Positions 21,847-32,826 of a DNA stretch of 64,000 nucleotides are shown piece after piece. The position numbers and the translations under genes were made by a program. Every line of letters starts with the position of its first letter. Position 1 is the stretch's first letter. Origin of the DNA: Ctenosaura bakeri (lineage: Eukaryota > Chordata > Lepidosauria > Squamata > Iguanidae); NCBI GenBank assembly GCA_948474755.1, contig CAOLHI010000354.1, positions 496,001-560,000 on the forward strand, in the 5' to 3' direction. Below the pieces are notes generated by a model. It was not told the DNA's origin and searched no databases. It saw only the letters and a list, made by a program, of their open reading frames with translations.

Positions 21847-23301
21847 TTATTTCATAGTTGTTCTCTCTAATTGAATCCAATCTTTAATCCAATCTAGACA
21901 GCATGCGTAATAATAAATTTTTAATGATGGTAGATCAAGTCCACCTCTCTCTTTTGCATCCTGAAGTGTTTTGAATCTTATTATTGGCTTTTCCCCCCGC
22001 CAGATGAAGTTTTGAAGATCTTTTTCCCATTCTTTGAATACCTTCTCTCTTCCTATTATTGGTAAATTCTGAAAAAGGAACATGAATTTGGGTGATAGAG
22101 ACATTTTAAAAGCATTTATTCTTCCCAGAAGAGATATATTTAGATTTTTCCATTTTTCCATATCATTTTTAATCTCTTTCCATATCTTCAAGCAGTTATT
22201 GTTGAATAGTTCTTGGTTCTTTTTTGTTATAATGATTCCTAGATATTTTGTTTTCTTAGTTAATTGACATCCAGCAATACTCTCCAAATTAGCTTGCTTT
22301 TTTTTAGTCATATTCAATGTCATCATCTGTTCTCTAATTATCTTGTATTCTGTCACTTGTCCATATCTTTGCAGGATTTCCATCAGTGCTTGAATTGATT
22401 CTTGTGGATCCTCCAAAAATATAATTACATCATCTGCAAAAGCTTTTAGTTTCAATTCTTTTTTTCTTATTTTCAAACCTCTTATCTGTGGGTCCTCATT
22501 TATTATATTCAACAATACTTCCAAAACAGCTATAAATAGTAGTGGTGATAATGGGCACCCTTGCTGTACCCCTTTATTTATTACAAAGCTTGTCATGATA
22601 TCTCTGTCGATTATTAGCCTCGCAGATTGTTCTTGATAAATCATCTCAATCCATTTACAAAAATCTTCCCCCAGGTCATATTCTCTCATACCCAATGTAT
22701 AAAAACCCAGGAAACATTGTCAAATGCCTTTTCTGCATCCAAAAAAATAAGTGCTGCTTTCTTCCCTGGATTTTTATCATAATACTCAATCACATCTAAA
22801 ATTGTTCTTACATTATTTCACATATATCTACCAGGGAGAAAGCCTGTTTGGCCTTCTTGAATCTTATCCTGTAATATCTGTCTCAGTCGTTTTGCCAACA
22901 GTGCCGCAAAAATTTTATAGTCTATGTTCAACAAAGAGATTGGTCTATAATTTTTAACTTCTTTTTTTGTGTTTACCCTCTTTAGGGATCAATGCAATAT
23001 TGGATTCTCCCCAGGATTCCAGTTTGCCATATTTCTCTATTTCTTTCAAAGTTGCATAAATTGGTTGAATCAATTCTTTTATAAATTGCTTATAATATAG
23101 CGCTGTGAAACCATCCAGTCCTGGTGCCTTATCCACTTTCAAATCTTTTATAGCCTCTTCAGTTTCAGTAAGTGTTATTGGTTTGTTCAACTGTTTCTGT
23201 GCTTCCAACAATATTTTGGAGATCTTTACTTTTTGAAGAAATTCAGACAGATTTTTTCCCATATTGGTGAGGAGGTTTTGTTTCATAAAATAATTTCCCA
23301 A
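21847..23301 (-). pseudogene. L1 ORF2 reverse transcriptase domain, broken
   Basis: The longest piece (22695-21847, 282 residues) has GCPLSPLLF followed by AFADDVIIFLE, the catalytic Asp pair of non-LTR RTs, and later LGIIITKKNQELFNNN and LLGRINAFKM. The upstream piece (23301-22954) has DKAPGLDGFTALYYK and NIALIPKEGK, the N-terminal RT motifs. A frame break lies between about 22700 and 22950. The catalytic residues survive, but the ORF does not. Confidence 0.92.
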
Positions 23302-24470
23302 AATATTCTTTAAATTTTTGTTTTATCTTTTCATGTTGAGTGATCAGCTTCTTACCATGCTTTAATTCTACAATTATATTCCTTTCCTTCCTTTTCTTGA
23401 GTTTATATGCTAACCATTTCCCAATTTTGTTATCTTGTTCAAAATGAGTCAATTTCATCTGTTTCATCTTTTTCTCTGTTTCTTCAGTTGTGATTATCGC
23501 CATCTGTTTCTGTATTTTCTTGATCTCCTGTTGTAATAGTTTTTGTAATGAGTTTACCTTAAGTTCTTTTTCTTTCTCTTGATGTTTGATCAGTAAAGCT
23601 TGGTATTTCTCTCACCTTTTTTTGTTCTGGATTTGTCGCTGCTGTATAAAGAAACCTCTCATTACTGCCTTTGATGCATGTCAGACTGTTTTCATCTTCA
23701 TATCTTCTTTTATATTTTCTTTAAAATAGTTTTTTAACACTTCTTTCACTTATTTTACTATCTCTTCATCATTAAGTAAACTATCATTCAGTCGCCATTG
23801 AAATTGTTTCGTCTTCTCTTGTATTTGTAACATCACCGGATGATGGTCCGAAATGACCTTAGGTAATATTTCTGCCTTCCTTACTTCTGCTAGCAAATGT
23901 TTAGAAATAAAATTCATATCATATCTAAGATTGATGTACTTCAGAAAAAAAGGTAAAATCTTTAACATTTGGGTGAATAGTTCTCATACATCCAAAACAT
24001 AGTTCTTCACACATCTCAAAAAAAGTTCTTTGGCAATTTTCCTCTCTTTACTTGATCTTCTCTACTCTGAGAGGTTACTTTATCCAGTTTAGTATCCAGA
24101 ACTCCATTCCAGTCTCCCACAAAAATCTAGTCTTCATACTCTCATATACTAATATTTTTTTCTAGCAGTTTCTTATAAAAATCAGCTTTATTTTCATTTG
24201 GGGCATAGACTTCAATCAGAAGAGTTTTTTTTAACCATTTTTCAAAATTTCTACACCCAATATTCTTCCTTCTTCATCTTCAAACATTTCTTTTGCTTGA
24301 ATATCTTTATCTATGTAAATTGCTACACCTCTTTTCTTCTTTATGTATGAAGAAGCAAAATATTGACCTAACTTAGAATTATATAAATACTTTTCTTGGT
24401 TTTTCTTTATGTGGGTCTCTAATAAAACCGTGATTTGAGATCTCAGTCTTTCTAAATGATGAAAAACCTG
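23302..24470 (-). pseudogene. L1 ORF2 endonuclease and linker, broken
   Basis: An APE-type endonuclease is recognisable from ETH (24411-24419), GDWNGV (24100-24117) and SDHHPV (23834-23857), all on the minus strand and correctly ordered. Stops and frameshifts separate them. The linker to the RT (23503-23243) is Lys-rich. The N-terminal 20 or so residues, including the usual start, are absent because of the deletion that fuses this domain to ORF1. Confidence 0.85.
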
Positions 24471-24998
24471 TCAATTCAATTCTAAAGCCTTATCTATTTC
24501 ATGTTCAAATCTCACTCTTCTGTGACCTATATATGGTGCCAAAGTATCTGTAACTCTCTGATGTAAGTTTTCCTCTTTTTGTTCTGGGAGACCTCTTAAT
24601 TTCAGACATCTGCTTCATTGACGAATTTCCAATCTCATTATAGTTTCTTTATCTTTTTGCTGTTCCTTCTGCATCTGCTCCACTTGGTTTTCCAATTTTT
24701 GACTTTTTTCCTGAATATCTCCCACTTTTTGATCTATCGTTGTTAGATCTGTAGTAAGTTTCTGTAAGTTCTGGTTCAGGTTTTCTGCTTTCTTTTTCAA
24801 GTCTTGTTTTATTTCTGTTCTTGTTGTTCTTATCTCTGTCCTTGTTGATTTTAATTCTTCCATTATATTGGCTCTCATTTTTTGAAATTCTTCCAGGAGT
24901 CTGTTTACCTCCATTGTTTTGGAGTCTAGAGATCCCTTTCTTTCCAGAACTTGTAGCTGGATTTGTGTCTGTGTTGTCTTCTTTTGACCTGTAGCCAT
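24471..24998 (-). pseudogene. L1 ORF1, truncated, fused to endonuclease
   Basis: It starts MATGQKK at 24998. A long heptad-rich coiled coil follows (RLLEEFQKM...LENQVEQMQKEQ), then, after one in-frame TGA near 24612, an RRM-like start (LKLRGLPEQKEENL). The RRM stops after about 40 residues (EIDKALELN) and the frame runs on, through a TGA at 24471, into endonuclease sequence FHHLERLRS. The rest of the RRM and the C-terminal domain are missing. ORF1p normally trimerises through the coiled coil and coats L1 RNA. Confidence 0.85.
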
Positions 24999-27372
24999 AC
25001 CTTAGCTCACTACTCCCTTCTACTAAAAATCCAATCTCTGAATCACATTAACATTCAATCAACTTATTCATTAAAAATATACTAATTATACTAATTGTTA
25101 TAGTTTTTATATACCAATAATTATTTTAAAAACTCTTAACTACAATTTTAAAATCTTAAATTTCTATCAAATCTGTTTCATTTGTCACTTATTTAAAAAA
25201 AAAGGGATTCAAAAATAAATTTGTTATTCCACAATTTTTAACTTATATCAATCAATTAATTCATATAATTTCAGTTCATATTCTTTTCCATTTCAACTCG
25301 TTTAAGCAACAAGAAATAGAGAAAGAATATTTCATTATTAACAGTTTAGAATTATTAATAATAGTTAATGTTAGTTGTTTCCACTTCTTGTTTCCACTTT
25401 CTATATTCTATCTCGCACCAACTTCCATCAAAGTCAATAACTTCCCTCTTATTATCCTCACCACTCTTCCTGAGGCTAATCCAGCTTTAATATCAGGAAC
25501 AAGTCAGTCAATTAATCAGTCCAGTCAATATTCCAAGGTTGTAGTCCCTTCAGTTTTCAAGTTTCTCCAAACAATTATTTTTGTCCTTATTATTTATATA
25601 TTTGTAGTTCTGTCTAAAGCTCATTCATAAAATAAAGAAGAAAAAACTCAATCATATATATTCAACCACTTAGCCACTTAATACTACTTACAGTTCATTA
25701 TTCTTAAACTTCTGTTTCTGATCTGTTCTGAAAGTTTATTTCCAATCTCTTTGACTCTTCACCTCTCTTCTCCAGGCTAATTCACCACATTCTCATAAGA
25801 TATTACTGGGGGAAAAAGGATTGCTCATCAAACAATGCTCCTCATGAGCAAAAACAAAGCGATATCTTCATGTCCTCCAAAGAAAACACTGTTGTCACCA
25901 TTTTCAGTCTCAAATTCTCTGTCTCTTCTCCACTTCATTCAGTTCGATCTTCCATGTCTCGTCTGTCTCCCGCTTCCCCCTTTACAACAGTCATCCAAAA
26001 AAACAGTTAAAGCCAAGCACCCAAAATATACTTTCCACAAAATCAGATTCAACCAAACATACAGCTGTCTCGTCAATAATATAAGATAAAAGAACAACAA
26101 ATGAAATTGATTGGCTGATGGTTTAGAACACCTTCCCAATTAGCATTTTTTTAGAGAAAATATATCCTGAAAATGTTGGCACGGTTGCGGGGCTAAAGGC
26201 ATATATATACATATGTGGTGGGAATGTCCCTTTTTCAAAAATTTTGGGACAAGGTTAAAGTTGAGATTTATAGAATAATAGGTAAGGATTTACAACTGAA
26301 AAGGGAGGATTGTATAACATTAAATTTAAAGGACAAGGGGCTGAAAAATAATGAGAAAAAGCGGTTATAATATTGAAAGCAGCACAAGCTGTATTAGCAT
26401 TAGGATGGAAAGATAAAACAATTTGGAATATAAACAAAGTCAATAAATACCTGGATGAAAATTTATTGTTCGATATTTTGAGGGAAAGAAGATTAAAGTT
26501 TAAGGGAATACTGAAGGAAGCGGGGTGGAAAGCAGGTTGGGAATTATTGCTTATAAAGATTAAAGAGGATATGGAGTATGGTGAAATTAATAATGTAATC
26601 AAATCCATATCCCACATTCTGAATGAAGATTTTTCTATATGAGGAATTAATTAAACCTCTGCTAAGCCATTGGGGGGGGGGATTATACTATTTTTGGAAA
26701 GTAACGTCTGTGATTTGAATGTTAATCTGTTTTTGTAATTCAATCTGTAATAAAAATAATTAATTTTTAAAAAAACAAAAAAAAGGTAAAAAGAAAACCT
26801 GTCCCGTCAAAACTTTAACAATAAAGTGGGTGCTCGCTCAGAAGAAGGGGGAGGCTCGCTCACCAGGCACTAGGGAGGAAAAAATCTCTCCTTTGCTCAC
26901 CAGAGTCAAGCCACGTTGTGTCCACCATTACTGCCCTAAGTCCGCTTTCAGCGCCGCTGCTCCTCCATGCTCCGTGCTCCGCCACCAATCAGCCTTCACA
27001 ACAAATACCGGGTCAGTCTTGGATTCATTAACTAAAGGTCTTTCTTCTCTTCAGTTCATTGATTCTAACTGGATAATTCTTTGATCCTTCTTCATTTTAA
27101 AAAAGGTTCTCGCTGGTGCTTGTCAGATAATCTGGCTGCGAATCTGCGGCATCAGCTCCATCCTCTGTCCCTTTCACACCGATACCTCCACTCCTTCTCT
27201 ACTGGTGCCGGGCTGATTTCAGACTCATGAGCTGCTCTGCTCCCCCACCTACCAAGGGGGAGTTGGGGGGGACCCAAAAAGTCCCCGGTAGATGTTTTCC
27301 CTTCGGATTTGCAGCAGGTAGTCCTGAGCCAGCAGTTCAGGCTACTAGCTACGCCAACATCTTGGCTGGAAG
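24999..27372 (-). promoter_or_regulatory. L1 5'UTR
   Basis: Between ORF1 and the 5' terminus. The distal part (26830-27372) is GC-richer than the body. The minus-strand 5' end reads ccaagatgttggcgtagcta (27345-27364), close to a YY1-type site (AAGATGGC) found at the start of many vertebrate L1s but with two altered bases. It is interrupted by another L1 at about 26140-26788. Confidence 0.6.
26140..26788 (+). mobile_element. 5'-truncated L1 3' end nested in the larger L1
   Basis: In the plus direction it encodes the L1 C-terminal Cys/His region (CWHGCGAKGIYIHMWWECPF, about 26178-26238). The C-terminus 26373-26642 follows (VLALGWKDKTIW...ILNEDFSI), then a 3'UTR and an A-rich tail near 26770-26788. 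The peptide differs from the corresponding part of the host L1, so it comes from another L1 lineage. One frameshift sits near 26370. No clean target-site duplication was resolved. Confidence 0.82.
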
Positions 27373-27412
27373 CAAATGCTGTTTTTTTCAATGAGATGAA
27401 CAAGATAGGTAT

Positions 27413-27708
27413 TAGGGATGGGATGAATCCAGAATTTTCCAAATCCGAATCCCTGGAAAGTTCTGGGAATCCACAAAACTCATGAATCTCAAATCTTTTG
27501 AATCTTTTTTTTTTAAAAAAGGGTTTAAAAAGCAACTTTTTTTAAAAAAAATAAAACTTTCAAAAACTTTTTTAAACAGAACTTTTTTTAAAAAACCCTA
27601 TTTTTTGGGGGGGGGTGGATTTGAAAGATTCAGTTCACCTATTTTTGCACAGGGATTCGGATCTGCGAATCTCAAATCCTTGCTGAGGATTCAGTTGACC
27701 CATTCCCA
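27413..27708. mobile_element. hAT-type MITE with 8-bp TSD
   Basis: Exact 8-bp duplication ataggtat at 27405-27412 and 27709-27716. The ends tagggatgggatgaatcc and ggattcagttgacccattccca are imperfect inverted repeats. The interior is T/A-rich with a G9 run (27607-27616). An 8-bp duplication is diagnostic of hAT transposition. No coding capacity. Confidence 0.82.
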
Positions 27709-27716
27709 ATAGGTAT

Positions 27717-28859
27717 AGGGATAAGCATGCAGCTTGGAGAGGGGCCCTGAAACTTGACAGAGCTTTAGAGTCTAAGAAGAATAAGGCTTTGTAGCCACTA
27801 TTAACAGTCCAAAGCCAGTGCACAACTGATAAAAACATAAAAATTAATGTGTCATCCAAAAAAGAGATGGGAACAAAATGTTTTTGGACTGCCTTTTAGC
27901 ATGAATAAGTAAAACAGTGGATATTGGTCAAATGGGTATGAGGGATCTACTGTATTCTTTAACATAAAAATTACTTATTTTTGAGAACCAGAACTGGATG
28001 TCTGGCCACTCTGGGGTGTGTGTCTTATTTTATGGAAGTCCATGCAGAGCCAAAAAGTCCCAGAGTATAAGAGTGGAGCTTGGAACTACCACAGTGGCTC
28101 ACCCCGATTCTACTGCATGTACTTCAGCTCTGCTACTTTTGGATTGACAAATGTTGCTTGATTCATGTTACTGTGCCCACCATCAACACTGGTCTTCAGA
28201 GGTTCTGGGTGTCACTAAGTTCCTTTCCAAAGTGTGCGCCTCCACAAATATCTGTTCCTATTAGCTCCTGGGGGACCTGGGGGTTAGGCCAAGCTTTTTG
28301 TTTGCAACAGGTGCTTGTGTCCACATACCTATCAGGAATGGCAAGATGAGATATATGAGCCATGGGGGAAGGGGCATCCAAGCATTTTTACTGACGCTTG
28401 GGTGAGGATACCCAAATTGACTAAGTCTGGAGGAGAAGGAGGAGGAGGGGGAGGAGGTAGATGAGTTAGAGGTAAAGGTCCCCTGAATTTTCAAACTGAA
28501 GCATCAAGACGTCTTGGGTTGGATCTGGTGATGGCTACAAAGGCAACTTCAAACCACATCTTAAGGATGAGGCAAACAAATGAGACTTCCTTTTCATCTC
28601 TCTTCTCTAAGGAAGAGAAATGAAATATAACTGCAATGCTGTCTCTCATTCTGAGGTAACACAGAAGGGTCAACTTTGTAAGGCATTAAGGCATAACAGG
28701 AAGCAGTGGTGGAATAGCTCAGAGGACTAAAGTGGAAAGAGATAGTTCTAATCATTTTCAAATTGATTTTTTGAGGGGTGAGATTTTAGTTTTATTTCCA
28801 AAGATTTATCTGTGTGGAGAGCACAGCCATCTCAATGCTATATAAGAAAACAGTCTGGT
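27717..28859. other. Unique DNA, no gene seen
   Basis: Includes a purine-rich GGA tract (28428-28458). Frames are short and overlap on both strands. Confidence 0.5.
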
Positions 28860-28872
28860 ATTTAAAAGTATG

Positions 28873-29056
28873 AGAGCCATACTTTTGGTCTGAGCATTGG
28901 ACTATGACCTTGGAGACCAGAGTTCAGTTCCCCACTCGGCCATGGAAACCCACTGGGTGGGTACGTCACACACACTCAGTCCCAGAAAACCTTCTGACAG
29001 GCTCACCTTAGAGCAGCCATAAGTCAGAAACAACTTGAAGGCACATCACAACAACA
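28873..29056 (+). mobile_element. tRNA-derived SINE with 13-bp TSD
   Basis: Exact duplication atttaaaagtatg at 28860-28872 and 29057-29069. The head has a short deletion after gagccat. The body has cagttccccactcggccatg, and the tail is cttgaaggcacatcacaacaaca. Confidence 0.9.
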
Positions 29057-29069
29057 ATTTAAAAGTATG

Positions 29070-30505
29070 GAGTCTGTTGGAGCATTATCATTGTTAAGTG
29101 ATAAATGTTGTAACTAGAAAGGCTCATATAAGATTTGCAAGAGTATGAAAGTGAAATCAGAAGAGTTACAAAGAAGGAAGAGGTCTCCTCTTGGTACAGT
29201 AACTTCTAGTTTCAACATGCACACACACATGCGCACACGCACACACGCACACCTACAGATGATGCCTCATCTATATGAATGTTTCTGCATATGAAAAAAT
29301 ACATAGAGAAGCTATTTCTTCATAAAATAACATGGGACCCCAGGTCTGTGAACAAGCCAAACTTGCTAAATTGTGCATTTAAGCATATTGTCTCTGTAAA
29401 ATAGAAGACTTAGCCCTTTTTTTCCCTCAGTACCAGCTATATATATATATTTTTTCTTCTCCACCTCCAAGTCAACCAAAACACTAGGGGGTGTTAGGAG
29501 TAGCCATTAATCATTCTTTCTGGAGACCTGGTCAAGCAGAATAACCTTTTGTAGGTGGTATATAAATACGCTTAACCTTTAAAAAGAAAGTTTAAGTGAG
29601 GACCAAAGGCAATGTGAAAGACCCTCACCCAAGAGAGAGATTCCCAGCCGGCTGTTTTTTTTTTTACTCCAACCCATCAGGAGAAACTCTCAAAATGAGA
29701 CTAGGGAATCTCTTCCATTGATCCTCATTTATCAACCTGACAAGACTGTGCTGCCCACGGGACATTATGAGGGGGAGTGAGAGGGGTGCTGAGGAGCAAG
29801 GCTGCCTCCAAGGAGAAGTCAAGGATAGATGAAATCATTAGGGCTCACCTGCCCTACCTCGTTCCCTATACATACTGGTTTCCAGTGAAAGGTCAGATGA
29901 CGAAATGTGTTTCTTACCACTTACACCCGGATAATTTTCAGAGAATCCTCTAGTGTTTGTTCTAGTTCCCTGGTACATTGCTTTTGGCAGACTAGAACCA
30001 AAGAAGGATGTATAGGAAATAAATGAGTTTAGAAGAAATGTATGGAAAGAGGGCACTTGTTTTCACCCTGGTCTTTTAGGTCCTTTATCACCAGCAGCGT
30101 AGCAGAGGCAAAAGTTTGATTTGAATGGCAGAACTCTGTAATAATGCCTCTTCTGCAGCTAATGTTGCTGAAGTGGACACAAATTAAGGATTGCCGTGTT
30201 CTGTCACCTCTTCTACAGATGGTGATGATAATTCTTTCTCTATCCAGTCCTTACAAACCAAATTAGTATTTTATCCTCCTCAGCTCTCTTGTAGCCTACA
30301 CTGAGCCAGTTACCTAGGACTGATCATTTTATTAGACATGTTTGGGTGCAGGAGAGACTACGGTAGGAACCGTGCAGGTTTTTCAGTCCTAACCATTAAA
30401 AATTTTTTTTTACATAGATTTTATGTACTTTTACATACATTGTTTTGCGTACTGTCCTTTCTGGAAATGGATTGTATGGCAGTTAATGCATACATTTAAA
30501 CTAAG
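29070..30505. other. Unique DNA, no gene seen
   Basis: (AC)n run at 29219-29252 and a short TA run at about 29440-29450. Nothing protein-like. Confidence 0.5.
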
Positions 30506-30708
30506 GGCCTTCCTGCCGTACACTGTTATAGTGTTGTTATTCCACTTTCAACATCCTATGGAATCCTGGGGTTTGAAGTTTAGGGAAGGGCATTTGGAAT
30601 TTCCAGCCGGTGAGCTCTTTGGCCTCAGTAAACTACAAACCCCACAATTCCCCCAAGGATGTTGAAAGTGGAATAAGAGCACTATAACAGTGTGGTATGG
30701 AAAGACCT
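30506..30708. mobile_element. Palindromic MITE, long-centre subtype
   Basis: Outer arms ggccttcctgccgtacactg and cagtgtggtatggaaagacc, with inner arms around ttccactttcaacatcctatgg. The centre contains an unpaired segment (catttggaatttccagccgg...ctttggcctcag) absent from copies 1-3. The same centre type occurs at 44.4 kb, and a related one at 60.2 kb. Confidence 0.8.
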
Positions 30709-31149
30709 TTAGTCTTAGCTTTGCTTCCAGGATATTTATGGAAGTTGCTATTACATATGAAATAAGTTCCCCAAATTCCAAATTCTAAGCCTGTGATGGA
30801 CAGGAAAAACTAATCCCTACTCAAGGGAGATGCCAGTAGTTGGAGGAATGTTCTAACAGCATTTCCATCTATGAGGCTAATCATTGAGCTCCCATCCAAT
30901 CTACTACCTATGTTAACAAAGGCATAAACAATTAATAGCAGAGCCTGGACCTAATGAATTACAAAGTGTGATTAATTCCTTCCCAATACAGGCTCTAAGG
31001 CATAACTCAGTTACCACTGCAACACAGATAACTTTCCTCCTTTGTTAGTGTAAAATACATTGATTCTTTTGCAAAAATATGGTTTTTCATCTAGACAACC
31101 TGCTACTTGTTTTAATTATCTGAAGTTAAAACTATATCTGGTAGTCAAA

Positions 31150-31290
31150 CAATTATTTCAGGCTTTTTTAAAAGGTATTTATTTATGTATTCTATGTTTA
31201 AATATTTTCATCTGTTTGTACATCACCTTGGGGGCCTTGGGGGACTGAAAGGATTTAACTAAGTCAATAAATTTTTCCCCTAAAACTGTA
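31150..31290 (+). repeat. Possible L2-type 3' end
   Basis: tgtacatcaccttgggggcc followed by an AT-rich end (gtcaataaat) resembles the 3' terminus of squamate L2 elements. No peptide supports it. Confidence 0.3.
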
Positions 31291-31510
31291 TGCTCAGTGT
31301 AGGAATTAATGTAATTATTTTGTCTTTTTCTCTCTGGCTATCTACCCCCACCCCGTCACACACATACATACAAACACATGTATGTTTTGGAGCAGTTTAA
31401 GTCCAAAATCCTGTTCCATGAATGCACATAGTATAAGCTGACACCAGTGTAGCCACACTGCTTTACTCTGGATTGCATCTTGGTGGTAGTCATAGTAATA
31501 CTACTACTAC

Positions 31511-31542
<32 letters not shown>

Positions 31543-32095
31543 GCCAGGTGCTTGCAGAGTTTGGCTGTCTTAGGGCTTATCCTTTCACAAAGTCCTAAAA
31601 AACATGATTACTTCTGGAAAAGTTAAGCTACTGTAACACTACTTGAGTAGCCCTACTTACTGCCCCTGTCTGATATCCTAAAAAGTAAAAACTGTAGTGG
31701 GATTTACACCAGTGTAAGACATCAACAGGACTCCTGTCATAAGAAATAGGCATCAAAACTGCTTGCCTCAAACTGGTACCCATTTCAAAATTAATGTGAT
31801 ATGGGAATTAAAGCTATGGGCCTCATGAGGGGAATAGATCCACATGTTCATCAGTAATTCCCATCAGAGAATCTGTGCAGGTTATTATCATGAAAGAGGG
31901 GAAAGGAGGCAAGCCCTGAAATAGAACTGGAAAGTTCAGGGAATCTTTTTAAAAAACAAAGAGTTTGCCCAATGCGTTTTGGTGCAAATGTTCCTTAGGA
32001 TCATAAAAAAAAAAAAAAAAAACACTGTGCTAGGGAATAGCAGTGAAGTAAGATGTGTCAAGAGGAGGGTTTCCACTGAACCACATCAACCAGAC
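31291..32095. other. Unique DNA with ATT microsatellite
   Basis: An (ATT/ACT)n run at 31500-31541 and an A run at 32006-32024. No gene seen. Confidence 0.55.
31500..31541. repeat. (ATT)n microsatellite
   Basis: Four ACT units run into about ten AAT/ATA units without interruption, a likely polymorphic locus. Confidence 0.85.
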
Positions 32096-32183
32096 CACCC
32101 CTCCTGAAACTGCAAATCCCAGGATTCCATAGGATGTTGAAAGTGGAATCATAGCACTAGAACAGTCTAGTGCGGAAATGGCC
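32096..32183. mobile_element. Palindromic MITE, right half only
   Basis: cacccctcctgaaactgcaa through aatcccaggattccatagg to tagtgcggaaatggcc matches a single arm of the family. The left arm is missing. Confidence 0.75.
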
Positions 32184-32543
32184 TAAGATTGCCTGAAGTA
32201 CTATGATTACGTAGTTGGGATTATATGAAGATGCTTTCCAAATGTTTGTAGTGGGCTCCAGGATGAGCCCAACCTTCCTGTTGTTGGTGCCATTTGCCAT
32301 ACTCATCCATTCTTTCCCCACTCCATTCAAGGCACACACAAATAACCAGCCCACTCATGGTGGACATCTGAAAACTGCTCATGAAAGGAACTTCAGTATC
32401 CACACATCCCATCTTGGAAGCCATGACAAGCCTCAGGTGTTCAACACGCCATTGCAAGGCCACTTTATATAGTGAGGATTATGGGTTGCACATGTGAGGG
32501 AGATCTACACTGCTGCCAGAGGCTCCCCACAAGAAAACCAATC
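32184..32543. other. Unique DNA, no gene seen
   Basis: Overlapping 60-85 residue frames on both strands with no domain. Confidence 0.45.
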
Positions 32544-32564
32544 ACAATATATGTCGCATGTCAA

Positions 32565-32805
32565 TTCTGAATATTTTTAATTAAAGACTTTTCAGTACAT
32601 ACAGAAAAAGAGAACAAAGACAAGCAAAGCAAAGACAGAGAAAAAGATAACGTAGAGCAGAGAAAAAGAAAAAAGTTAACATTGACTTCTGACTTTCCTA
32701 ATGATGGTTATGCAGTTTGCTGTACAAGATAAATTCCCTGATTGTATTCTATTGATGCACTTCTTCAACTTGCAAAACCTATTAATTATCAAAACCTATA
32801 GTTAA
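32565..32805 (-). mobile_element. L1 3'-end fragment with 21-bp TSD
   Basis: A 21-bp direct repeat (20 matches) lies at 32544-32564 and 32806-32826 (acaatatatgt then gcatgtcaa). Between the copies, on the minus strand, a pyrimidine-rich 3'UTR ends ctttaattaaaaatattcag, like the 3' end of the L1 at 20.6 kb. At 241 bp it is a severely 5'-truncated insertion. Confidence 0.75.
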
Positions 32806-32826
32806 CAATATATGTTGCATGTCAAG

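Larger units (their letters stand above)
20588..27372 (-). mobile_element. L1 LINE with both ends, internally deleted, dead
   Basis: A minus-strand L1 of 6785 bp (about 6.1 kb without a nested insertion). It is flanked by a 16-bp target-site duplication caaatgctgttttttt (20572-20587 and 27373-27388). In order on the minus strand: 5'UTR (27372 to about 25000), ORF1 coiled coil and partial RRM, endonuclease, RT, C-terminal Cys/His region, 3'UTR with an AT-rich tail. Frames are broken many times and part of ORF1/ORF2 is deleted near 24470, so it cannot be autonomous. It inserted at the edge of a foldback element. Confidence 0.9.

Noticed and set aside
26140..26820. Target-site duplication of the nested plus-strand L1
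   Set aside because: Candidate words near 26125 and 26795 share only scattered bases; not reported as a duplication.
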